A DNA stretch of 64,000 nt, taken from Pleodorina starrii (Eukaryota > Chlorophyta > Chlorophyceae > Chlamydomonadales > Volvocaceae). Made by a program: the position numbers and the translations under genes. The notes under the pieces were generated by a model that did not search any database, was not told the DNA's origin, and was given only the letters and a program-made list of their open reading frames with translations. The DNA lies in assembly GCA_030267565.1 (NCBI GenBank), contig BRXU01000028.1:1141001-1205000 (forward strand), read 5' to 3'. This document shows, in pieces, positions 27,530 through 38,700 of this stretch; the first letter of the stretch is position 1, and every line of letters begins with the position of its first letter.

Positions 27530-30500
27530 TCACGGCGCCAGCGCTTTGGCGCCCTCCGCCTCCGCGGGCACCGCCGCCGCGCCCTCCGCCGCTGCCGGCG
27601 CAACGCCCTCCTTGGCCGCCTCCGCCTCCGCGGAACCCGCTTCCGGCGCCTCGGCGGGCGTGGCCGCCGTCGCCGCCGCCGCTGGTGGCGCCTCCTTGTC
27701 CTCCGCGGCAACTGCATCCGCCTTCTCGTCTGCGGGAACAACCGCCTCTGCCCTGGCCTCGGCGTGCGCCAGGAGCCAGTCCCTGATGCCCGCCCGCACC
27801 TGCTCCTTCTCCGGCCCCATCAGCAGCTCGTGGTAGCCGCCCTCCACTTCAATCAGCTTCACGTCAGTGCTGGACACGTGCTTGAGCATCTCGCGGACGG
27901 CCTTCAGATGGGGAGTAGAAAAGAGGGGGAGGGGCAGTAATAAAGGTGATGCGGTGGAGCGGAGGCGGGGGTATAAAGAGAAGCGGGGGTTGAGGCGAGG
28001 GGTTGGGCCGGCGAGGGGCGCGAACAACTGTGACGAGGGCGCGGAACGCAGGCATGACGTGATTTGGATTTGGAGAGACGAGTAGAATGACTTTATGAAG
28101 TACTGCAAAAGCTGGGGTCCCATATGGCCAAGGGGTGGGGAGGGCCGTGGCGGCAGTCCTGACTCCGCGACGTGGACAAACGTACTTACCGGCAAGCTCG
28201 TGCAGCGATCCGCCGTACCGTGTACGGCCAAGATGGGCAGCTTGAACTCCGCGCGCTTCGAGGAGAGACCCCGGAATGCCTGTGGGCCGGGGCCGGGACA
28301 GTGTGCCAGTGAGGGGTAGCCGAAGCAGCCGTGCAGCGGATCTTTTACACGACAGCGGGTTCGGTGCAGGTGCGCCGGAGGCAACGCTCGAGTCTGAACC
28401 CGTAGGCGAGACCCCAAGGGCCTATACAAAAACAGTCTTCGCAAGTCCTATTCGTCAGCCCCAAATCCCAGACACGCCACCGTGGCGGCCAAAATGAGCA
28501 CCCGGCGCAACGAGCCGACCCGCGATCAGCCCCTTCTCGGCAGCCTGGCCTCGCGTCCTGCGCCCTGCTCCGCCCCTTACCCCCAACACCTTTCTTTTGA
28601 TAGCAACGAACTGGAAACACTAGCCAGTAGTAAGCGACCTGTAGAGGACACCTTCAAAAGAGCACCGGGGGCGGCGTACCTTGAGGATCTCGTTACCAGA
28701 CAGCGCCTTGACGTTGCCCTTGTAGATCATGGGATCCTCCAGATACTCCTTGACCTGGGGGGCGGGGCGGAGCAGATCGGGGCAGTGGCGCCCGCAGCGT
28801 CGGCACCGGGCGGCGTCATGACATGTACGGTATCCCAGCGCCGCCGCCGCCGACGGCGACCAAACCACCTCAGCTCTCCCCAGTCCGCGCATTGCTTCGC
28901 AACCAACAGTGCAACCAACAATGTCGCGACAGAACGACATAGGAGTACCGGTAAATGGAGCAACAAAGGTGGACACGCCCCCGAAATGGAACTCTTGGAC
29001 AGCCAAAGAGAAAACACGGCCCAGAACGGCCAAGACCAATTTCCCGCCCTCCGATGCTGGAGAGCGGCGGAGGCCACGTCTCGAGTTCTTGCTGCTTCCT
29101 TAGTTTCAGCAGTGTGCCCGCCCAGCCCCTGCCCTCACCACGGCCGGGTCCTGGCTCATGTCCTCGGGCCGCACTGCCGGCACCAGCTTAGCCCTGGGCA
29201 CCACCGCTGCCAGCACGTTGCCGATGGCCGCCTGGAAGCTGCACGGGGAAGGAAGAACAACAAAGGAAGACCAGCGAAGGCGATCCACAGCAAATGGCAG
29301 AAGATTAATAAGGAAAGATGGACCGCACGTCAGCGCGCGGCAACGAGGCGCACACACACGGGCTTGGGGAACAACAAAGGTGATACCGCAGCCGCCCAGG
29401 CATGGGGAGTGACCCATGTATCTGGGTTCAAGTGGTGGTCGGGGGGAAGCCCTACAGCCCGGCCTCACAGGCCACACGCCGGAACGACGGCGCAAAAGCA
29501 GCTCCAAACAACCCATTTCGACTGCGCGGCGCAAGCTAGCGCACTTGGGGGCAGCTCAGCCAGCTAATTGGGGCTGCCTGCCTGGACTGCGAAGAAAATC
29601 GTTACCAACGTCGTCTGCACATTCCTTCCTTTCGAAGCTCTCGCGCCTCGGGTTGTGTTCCGACAGCCCGCACTCACCGCAGCAGGGGCGTCCACTCCAC
29701 ATCGATGGCTGCGCACCATCGAAGGGACCACAGAAGGGCGAGAAGGCGCGTCGTCACAAGCAGAGCGGACCCACATGGGACAGAGCCAGGGTGCGGTGTT
29801 TGGTGTACCAACTGTGCTCTTGCGGCGGTGCTGGGCGGAAAATGACGCGAGGGCGACACGCAAGACAGTCACAATGCGTGCCCCAAATGCTGGCAGTGCG
29901 TGTGAAATGCCTGTTCCCCGATTGTGTACGCTGTGTAAGTTGTTTTTCAGACTCTTAGAGGAGTTCAGCTCCGACCCTTGCTGCAAACGGGACATACCCA
30001 CATACAGCATTTAGCGCTGGGCTTCAGACGCCGACAGCTCGCCCAGTCATCCGGACCCAGATCACGTATCGACGTGTCCAATGCCCGGTGGCCCTATCTG
30101 CCACAGCTGTGGCGCCACATTACCGGTAACCGGCCAACGGCTTCTGGGACGAGCGCGGTGCGCGCTACCACGCGCCACTCACCCGGCGACTGCATGACGA
30201 GGCCGGCGAAGGCCTCCGGCCGCTGCAGTACCACGTACGACGCGACCAGGCCGCCTAGGCTGTCGCCGGCGATGAAGATGGGGGCGGTGATGCCCCTTGC
30301 CGCCAGCGCTGGCTTCAGCACCTCGTCCATGTATTGTACGGCATCGTCCACCAAGTGGGAGAAGCGCCGAATGAGAGCGCGGCTGGGTTCGTCAAAGGGC
30401 TCCGACAGGCCCATGCCGTGCGCATCGAAGCCGAACATGGCGATGCCGGATTCGGTCCATATCTTGGCGCCTGCGAGGTGGCGGGAGCGTGCGTTGAGGA

Positions 30501-31175
30501 AGATGGTAGGTGTCAGGTTTTTAGGGGTGGGGGTTCGCCGGGCCTGAGAGCGTGTCCTTCCCCGTGTATGTGAGTAGCGCGCGGTTCAGGGCCTAACAAC
30601 GGTATCCTCGCATGGGTCTGCCTGCTGCCAAGCGGCTGGCCGGGCAGGTGGACGGGATGGGAAGCATCGAGGTATCCGATACCGACAGGCGGAGTCGAAC
30701 GGCTCAAACAACAGACGTTGGATAACGGTAGCCGAGTCAGCTGGCGCGCAAGGTGTGATTGACGACTTTCGGTGAAATTCTTTTGTTGAGCTACAATACA
30801 GCGGACCAAGCGAAAGGCTATGGGGAAGGCCGCCTCCGGTAGCCGCTGCGGTGCACGTCTGGCCCTTGCCAAGCGCCCTTCTATCGGACATCTTGTGCTT
30901 GTGTTGTAGCGAGGCATGCAGACAACGTACTTGCGTCAAAGCGGTCGATGTATTCTGCGAACAGGAACAGAGTGGAACAGTTTGAATTGGCCTCGTCCGA
31001 TGAAGACGCCGCAGAGCAAGCACCCTATCAATTCAGCTGAAAATGCGTGCTGCTCACCGCCAAAGCCGTGATTCCAGAAGAGGACGGCCTTCACGTCCCC
31101 AGCGTCCGGAGTCCACTCGGCAGTATACAGCTTCTGGCCGCGCGCATTCTTAAACGAGCCGCTGACCTTGCCCAT
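27530..31175 (-). CDS. Monoacylglycerol-lipase-like serine hydrolase (alpha/beta fold)
   Basis: Eight exons on the minus strand: 31058-31175, 30931-30954, 30183-30470, 29678-29708, 29139-29238, 28680-28754, 28190-28279, 27530-27901; 365 residues. Monoacylglycerol lipases release fatty acid from monoglycerides or act on lysophospholipids. The core shows KAVLFWNHGFGG (oxyanion loop), MFGFDAHGMGLSEP, the nucleophile elbow GDSLGG (Ser ~118), the acid in VHGTADRCTSLP (Asp ~236) and the His in EGGYHELLMGPE (His ~266), so the triad is complete. Two exons are very short (24 and 31 bases). After the fold, at about residue 285, comes an ~80-residue Ala/Glu/Pro-rich tail that is probably disordered. No transit peptide is obvious. 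The model is in phase throughout. The exact lipid substrate cannot be inferred. Confidence 0.9.
27937..27965 (+). repeat. Dispersed intron motif, copy 1 (lipase intron 7)
   Basis: Reads GTAATAAAGGTGATGCGGTG then GAGCGGAGG. A divergent member of the family with core AGGNGATRCCGCAGCGAAG. Confidence 0.5.
29371..29397 (+). repeat. Dispersed intron motif, copy 2 (lipase intron 4)
   Basis: ACAACAAAGGTGATACCGCA followed by GCCGCC; matches the 5' half of the family core. Confidence 0.5.
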
Positions 31176-32720
31176 GGTGGCTATATCGCTCTATTTAACA
31201 GAACTTTGGGGTGTTTACGAGCACAACGCAGCGGCAAATTTCAGTGAAAACCTTTCCGGAGGGAAATGCAATCGCTGAGTGCAATTTGTATCCAATAATT
31301 TGTGAGATTGTGTTATGATAACTTATTTGGAGTGCCAAGTGCCATGGCCGTTATACTTAAGATTTCAGTACCGCCGGTTTGCCGTGCCCTGCCGTGTCGT
31401 AACTCCCAACCGCCGATTTGGTGCATACCAGGTCTGCCCTGGTGCATACCAGGTCTGCCCTGGTGCATACCAGGTCTGCCCTGGTGCATACTCAGGGATG
31501 CATGTATGCCGGGCCTCGCTGGGGCAACAGAGCCGTCGGCCTTGTCACGCACTGCAATCACGCTTAGCATTTGCGCGTTCCACAGACCATCTTGCCGAGC
31601 TCGTTATCGAGGCTCGTTATCGGCTCCAGTCAGCCGCCTGACACGAGCACAAAGGCGTCATGTCTCATTACTGGCGAATCGAAGGTGACCAATACATGGG
31701 CTGCCCAACCCTCCCCCAACCAAGGCCAGGGCCAATCCATGGCTGGCAGCTGCACGCATCTACTGAATTATCCAGGTCCAGTGCCCCCCGCCGGGACCCT
31801 CAACCTGCAACCCCTTGCAAGTGCCTCACCTGCAGCTCCAAGGTACTGTTTCTCCCTTGGCTCCAAATTTTAACGCCCTTCTGGTCCTTTGCACCGTGTG
31901 TCCCTCCCTGTAACTTAACCGCTCCAATAAGCTTGGTTGCTCTTGGGAGGCTGACCTTGCGCTAGGCGGCGCTGGTATTGAAGCGGTCAATTCAATAACG
32001 TTAGGTGGATTGTGAAGCGTGGTAGCAGGTGGTAGCATTCAGAGGCGTGGGCGCAATACTGCCGTGAAGGATATCGCCACTTGAGGGTCTGGAGCCCACT
32101 GTTACAACCACAACAAGCGCCACAGCTGAGCTGCGTGCCTTGCACGGTTACCAAAGCAGGATGCGGCGCTTTCCAAGGCACGGCGCGGGCAAGCCGAAGA
32201 CCATGCACACACCTATGCCCTGACACCTTGGATCTGCCAGGTATAGGGCCCAGACACAGGTCACGGGCCCATGCGCACAATGGCGACACGAACGGCAGAC
32301 AGCGTGCATGCATTGCTTTTAGTACGGCATGCATATTGTCCACGGCGCCGTTGCCATTTACGTTCTTGCTGCACGTGACAAGAATTTTAAAATTGATAGC
32401 GCATGGTACTTAATCTTAAGAAGTTGTGAAAGTCACGTGAAAGCTGAGAACTGCGTCGAAGGTAAGACTGGCCGCCCAACGGTCAACGGTAACGACAGAG
32501 CGATGCGCGCACGCGACAGTAAACCCATTTCGAGCTGAAGCTCTCTATACTTATATCGGCGCTCACATAAACCTACAGGTGAAAGGTACAAGCTTCAAGT
32601 TCAGTGGCCCCTACGTAACCGACAGCTTTAAAGTGCGAGCATTGTGCCTCATTTCTATTTGAGAGGCGCCAATTTTACAAGGCAAATCTAACTAGTGGTA
32701 AAGCAAGTAAGGGAACGGCC
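31176..32720. promoter_or_regulatory. Divergent intergenic region, lipase (-) / pfkB-LOG (+)
   Basis: 1.5 kb between opposed start codons, AT-richer than the genes. Contains the 21-bp repeat at 31420-31490 and no supported exon. A TATA-like stretch (CTATACTTATATC, about 32544-32556) lies ~165 bases before the pfkB-LOG ATG and could be its promoter. Confidence 0.45.
31420..31490. repeat. 21-bp tandem repeat, three full copies plus 8 bases
   Basis: Copies at 31420-31440, 31441-31461 and 31462-31482 containing GGTGCATACCAGGTCTGCCC, then a partial copy. No differences were seen between the full copies. Confidence 0.95.
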
Positions 32721-35700
32721 ATGTCGCCGCCACCAACGGAAGGCAATGGAGTCGAGGACCAGCGGGTCGCCGTGCTCCAAGTCTCGGCCCTCGTTGACCA
32801 TGTGGCTTCAGTGGAGCGTCCAGTGCTACGCCAACTTGTGGGAGATGAAGTACGTTCGCTGGAAGCGTTACACTTCCTGTTGACGTCAGCATCCGGTTTG
32901 CTTGCAGCTGCCCGCCTGCACCGCATTCCGCAGGATGACTTGACCCATTGTGCGTTCATGCCGTAATAAATGATATTTTCTTTATCCTTCCAGGTTGCTG
33001 GCAGCAAGCGGTGTTCCCTTGAAGAGCTGCGACAAATCCTCGAAACCGTGGGCGAGTTCCAGTCAAAGGCGGGAGGTTCGGCGTCAAATGTTGGCCGTGC
33101 GTTGGCGACCGGGTTTGGAACCCCGGTTCAGGTGGTGAGCCTTCTAACGGTCTTCCCTCGCCTATCCGTCCCCCCCAACTCCGGCCTGGCCTTGCGCCTG
33201 TAACGTCCCTTCACGACCGCGCGCAGACCCGTCCAGCTCCTCACCCCTAGACCCCTGCCGTACCAAGGCGTGTACAAACGCTGCGTCCGACCCACATCCT
33301 TGCGCCTACTATGTAATGCCGTTAATGCCTAATCCCACTTTGAGCGTTCTCGTACAAGTCCTGCAGTCAAACTCTGGTCACTTTAGGGACTCAGTCCACT
33401 TCCCCCGCCAGTCCCCCCGTAACCCTGTTACGCCTTTTATGCCCCCCCCCTCAGCGCCGCTCGGCCGCCATCCGCTCCTCGTCTCCCCACCTCCATCTCC
33501 ACCTCACGCTCACGCCCGCCCCTCTCTCCCCTCCCCCTCCCTCCCCCTCCCCCCCCCCAGGTGGGGACTCGCGGTTCCGACGAGTGGGGCTCCCTGTACA
33601 GCAGCTCTCTGCGGAGGGCGGGGGTGGGCACTGAGAGGATGAGGGTGATGCAGGAGGGGTCCACGGGTGGGTGACTGGGGGGGGGCTGGGGGGCTGGGGG
33701 TGGGTGGCTGGGGTAGCGGGAGGGGGGTCAGGGTGGGTGGGGGTGGGTTGGCTGGGTGGCTGGGGCTGGGGAGGCCTCGCTGGATGGCTGGCTGCCTGGC
33801 TGGCTGGCTGTGTGGGTTGGTGGATGACTCTTTACACGACCTGTGGTCCAGGGTGGGTGGGAGCTCCTGGGTGCGAGGCGGGAGGTGGGAGGTGGGCGCC
33901 CCCCCCCCTGAAAAGGTGCATCGCGCTCCCGTAACCACCCCGAGTCCGCGCACCTCTCCCGCCCCCACCACCACCCCTCCACCTCCACCTCCTCCCCCCC
34001 CCCTCCACCCCCCCTCTCCGCAGGCCGCTCCGCCATCTTGACGTGTGAGGGCGAGCGGACCATGCGGACGTATATGGACCCGAAGGTGGGGCTCAAGGGG
34101 GAGCGGGGGTGTAAGAAACGCACATGCCACCGTGCAATTTGTCGTAGTGCTGCTGCTTCTGCTGCTGTTGTACTACTTGCCGTACCGTACCGTACCGTGC
34201 TTGGCTGCCGGTCTGCAGGTGACCACGCGCGTCGAGGACCTGTCTGTGGACGACTTTGAGGGCTGCCGCTGGGTGTTTCTGTCGTCGTACAGTTTGTACA
34301 GCGAGGGGTTGCTGCAACGGGCGGTGGATCTGGCGGGGCAGGTGGGCGGACCGGGGGAAGGAGGAGAGGGTGTGTGTGTATGTGTGTGTGCATGTGTGTG
34401 TATGTGTTGGGGGGTAAACGGGGGGGAGAGGTATGACCGTATGATTGGGGGGTAAACGGGGGGGAGAGGTATGACAGTATGACAGTCGTATGTGTTCGTG
34501 TGTGTGCAGGCATGCAGAGTGGGTGAGGTGGGGTGGGGTGGGGTGGAGGGCAGGTACCTGCCTGGGTCCGTCCGCCCGTCCGTCCGTCCCTTCCTGCTGT
34601 TCTCTGTTGCCTTTTGGCGCCCTCACTGACCACCGGCCTTCGCCCCCCTCCCACACACATACACACATCCGTCTCTCCGCCGCCGCTCCTCGCCAGGCGG
34701 GCGCCAGGGTGGTTCTGGATCTGGCGTCGTACGAGGTCGTACGGTCGTACCACAAGGAGCTTCAGGAGGTGCTCCAGGGAGGCGGCATCCACTTTTGCAT
34801 TTGCAACGAGGTGGGCGGTGCGTGTGTGTGTATGTACGTGTCTGTGTGTGTCTTTGTGTTTGTGTTTGTGTGTGTACATGTTTGTCTGCGTATGGTTGTG
34901 TGCAGGTAGAGTGGTACATGAGTGGGGAGGTAGCAGGTAGGGTGTGGAATTCCTCTCCTCTCCACGCCTCCCCCTCCCCACCCCACACCTCCGCTACAGG
35001 CCTGCCAAGCCACCCTAAAACCCTAAAACCCTAAAACAACTCTAAAAACCACAACCCCCGCAGGACGAGGCACAGATGCTCGTACGCTGCTCCGAAGCCG
35101 CCGCCGCGGCGGCCGCCGCCGCCGGCGACACCCCCGACCCCACCTCTGCCGCCGGCTACCCCCCCGACAGTCCGCTCCCCTCCACGGCCCTGGCGCTGCT
35201 GCTGCGGCACTGCGCGGGGGCGGTGGTGACTCGGGGGGTGTTGGGCTGTGTGGCGGCGTGGCGGGGGGTGGAGGGGCTGGTGGCGGTGCCGGCGGTGCCG
35301 GGAGTAGCGGTGGTGGATACGACGGGGGCGGGGGACCACTTCACGGCCGGGTGGGTGGCTTCCCGGGTGGGGTGGGGTTGGGGGGATGCGGGTGGGTGAG
35401 TGGGTGGCTGGGGGTGGGGGTGGGGGTGGGGGGTTGGGTAAAGTGGGTTGAGTGTGGTGGGGTGGGGTGGGGTGGGGTGGGTTGCGGAGTGCGGGGTCGA
35501 TGGGTGGCTGAGAGGGGTTGAGGGGGTTGGGGGGGGAGGTACACCCACACACACAGGTACCGTACACGCTCACTGCCTCCGTCGCTTGCGTACGTGCCCC
35601 TGTTTTTGCCCACACTTCTACTTGCGCCGCGTGTGTCGTACGGCTGCAGGTTCATGTACGGCCTGATCTCCGGTGCGCCCCTGGAGCGCTGCTGCGAGGT

Positions 35701-38700
35701 GGCCTGTCTGGCGGGTGCGGCGGCGGTGCGGGTGGTGGGAGCGGAGCTGTCGCAACACGACTGGCAGTGGTTCCATGCGCGGCTGCACGGTGGGGTCAGG
35801 GGGTGGGGTTGGGGTAGGGGGGGAGGAGAGGCGGAGGGGGGAGAGAGAGAGGCGGGGCGGGGGGGCTATCCACGTATAGGCCGGAGGTAAGAAAGGAGAT
35901 ACCGCAGCGAAGGGGGAGAGGGGGGGGGAGAGGCGGGGGTAAGGGGGAGGAGGAGCTGAGCGGGGCTGGCAGGGGTGGGGTGGGGTGGGGTGGACTGGCC
36001 TCCCAGGTTTCCAGGTGTGATTGGGGCCGCCGGTCTGCGGCTGGTAACCTGGTATGCGGTCACCAGCCCCCCCAGCCGCCTGGAACGGTGGTCCCTGGTC
36101 CGTCTCGTTGTGCGACTTCGCGGGCGCGGAGGCAGCATGAAGCAGGAAGGCCCCACAGCACCCGGGGACCCGGGACCCCGAAACCGGGACATGGGACACG
36201 ACTGGCAGCGACCGCCCGACAGCGCCCCCCCCCCCCCCGCGCTGCTTGACACGACCCGCCTTTCCTGAATTCTTTTTCGCCAACCCCACCTGATTTCTGC
36301 CCTTGCACCACGTTATGTTTGTGGTACATACGGCATGATTGGGACCTGGCGTACGTACGGCAACAGGTGACCTGGCGGGCGATGTCGTACAGGACAGCAG
36401 CGCGGCGGAGGTTGCGCAGGTGGGGCGGGAGGGGGTTTGGTGGGGCCGAGACACACACTTCCCTCACTGTACGTCATTCCGATCGAAGAGGAACTCCTGC
36501 CGTACCGCTGCCGTATCGCTGCCGCAACCCAACCCCCACCCTCCTGCCCCTCCATCCCAAAACGCCTTACCCCCCCCCTTCAGTGCCTCCTCCCAGCGCG
36601 CACCCCTTCCCCGGCTTCCCCCCCTCCTCCCTCCCATAACCCGCACCTCAACCCCCCAATCTCCCGCTATTCGTACTGCCAACCCCCGGCCTCCTCATCC
36701 GGTAATCCCACCAGCCCTTCCCCCTCCTCCCTTCCTCCTCCTCCCTTTCCCTGTCCCCCTCCCGCCACTCCCCCCTCCCCCCTCCTCCCCCGACCCTACC
36801 CTCCCAGGAGCTCCTAGGCTGCTACGCACTCATCGGCCGACTGGGCCGCGGTGCCGTATACTTCGGGAGTGCACGACTGGCCCAGGGATCCCCCTACTGG
36901 CAGCGAGCCATTCGACTGGCGGAGAGGGTGAGACAGGTGGACACGCGCCGGGGGGCACCCGCCACCGCCACTGCCACCGCAGCTGCCACCGCTGTTGCCG
37001 TTGGTGCTGCTGCTGCTGCTGTCCCACCCGCCGTTGCCCTGACTGCGTCTGCCGCTGCTGCACTGGGCCCCACCGCCGGTGCCTTCGATACGGGCGTTGA
37101 AGGCTCCGCCGCGGCTGCCGCCGCCGCCGCCGCTTGGTCCGCGCCGGAGGCCGTGGGGGCGGCCGCGATGGGGATGGCGGTGGGGTTGGGCGCAGCTGCG
37201 GCGGTGGTGGTGGTGGGGGTGGGAGTGGGGGTGGGGAGGCGGTGGGGGCCGGCCTCGCGGGCGGCGGGGTGCCGCTTCTGGCAGTGGCGGCAGTTGACTC
37301 GGCCGGGAGGGGGAGGGGGAGGGGGAGGGAGGGGGACGGGGGAGATGAACATGAAAGCCTAGGAGCCGTAGGAGCCCCTGTCCAGGGGGGGGTCGCCTTC
37401 GGTTGTGGTCGCCTCCGTTGCGGTTACTTTGTTTTTCCAGCAACGGACGGTTTATTGGGGGGTGATTGAGATACCTGTGTTCCTCACCAAAGCGGCGGCG
37501 GGGGGTGTGGCGCGGCGGACGAGCAGCAGAAAGCCGTCGGAGGGGTCGAGCGACGGGGGGTGGGCGTGGGGGTTGTGTGTCGTTCTCAGGGTGCAGATGA
37601 ATCGGGGTTCCAGGGGCGACCCATGGGTCCGCTAAGGGGCTTCAGGGGTTGCTGTGGCTCACGGATTACGGGTTACGGGTTACGCGTGCGCTGACCCATG
37701 GGTCGGCGGATTTGCCTGCGCGACGCGCCACCTGTCCAAGATCTGCGACTTCCGCTGTTGCCAACAAACGCCGCTTGCCTTCGCTCCGCCTTGCCTTGCT
37801 TGCCTTGACTTTATTACCTTGCTTTGCATTACCTTGCTTTGCCTTGTTGCGGTGCGATCGTCGCGATGATAAAGAAATGACGGACGACCGAAAACTGCGG
37901 AAAAGAAAGAAAGGAAAAGAAAGGTCCGGGAAGGAGGAGGAAAAAAGGGGAAAAGGAGAGGCCCCTTTTCTGCGTCGCGACTTATAGACCACCTGGGACC
38001 ACCGATCCGCAATGAAATACGGGAGAGTAGAGCGGGGACAGCTGCGCTGAGCGGGCCCGCGATCGCCGCGCTTAGCGAGCGACGTCGCTCGCGTAAACCT
38101 CTCGCAAATGGAAGTTCCGGAGCACAATGATTGACGTCGGTTGACGACCGCGGTGTGGTGTGGAAGCGTGTTGAAGCCTCGGGCGAAAGCCTGTCGCGCC
38201 ACCCCGCGAACGCCGCCAAATGCAGCCCCCTCCCCCCTCTTTATTTCTGCCTCTACGAGGACGTCACTGTCGCGTAAAATCTCCTATCCCTACCTTACAC
38301 CCTTTCCTTGATTTATTTTGATTTATTTTCTTGTTTTATTACGTGCTCTCCTCCGGTGCCGCCGCAGGATCGCTTCTCCTATTGCACCACCACACAGTCC
38401 CGGGTCCCGTGACCCTTTTTCCTGAGCCCTGATTCCAGGCCTCCAGGCCCTTTGCATTGGCCGCGTGACCCCGTCCTCAACTCCCTTTCCCACTCCCTTT
38501 CCCGCTCCTCCTCCTCCTCCTCCCCCTCCTCCTGCGCTGCTCCGCTGCGGGTCGTTTTATATTCCCTCTCTCTCCCCCCCACCCACCCGCCCACCCAACC
38601 CAAACCCCCTCTCACCCGCCCCAACCTCCCCCATCCCGCTCCTCCGCTCGGGTGTACTGCAACCGCGTGTGTGTATGTCGTACACAGGTGGCTCAGCTGC

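Noticed and set aside
36928..37362. Reading exon 10 of pfkB-LOG straight on as an Ala-rich coding insert
   Set aside because: A good GTGAGA donor at 36928 and the clean junction LAER-VAQLLGSPVWTGGG in the conserved Rossmann fold favour splicing.
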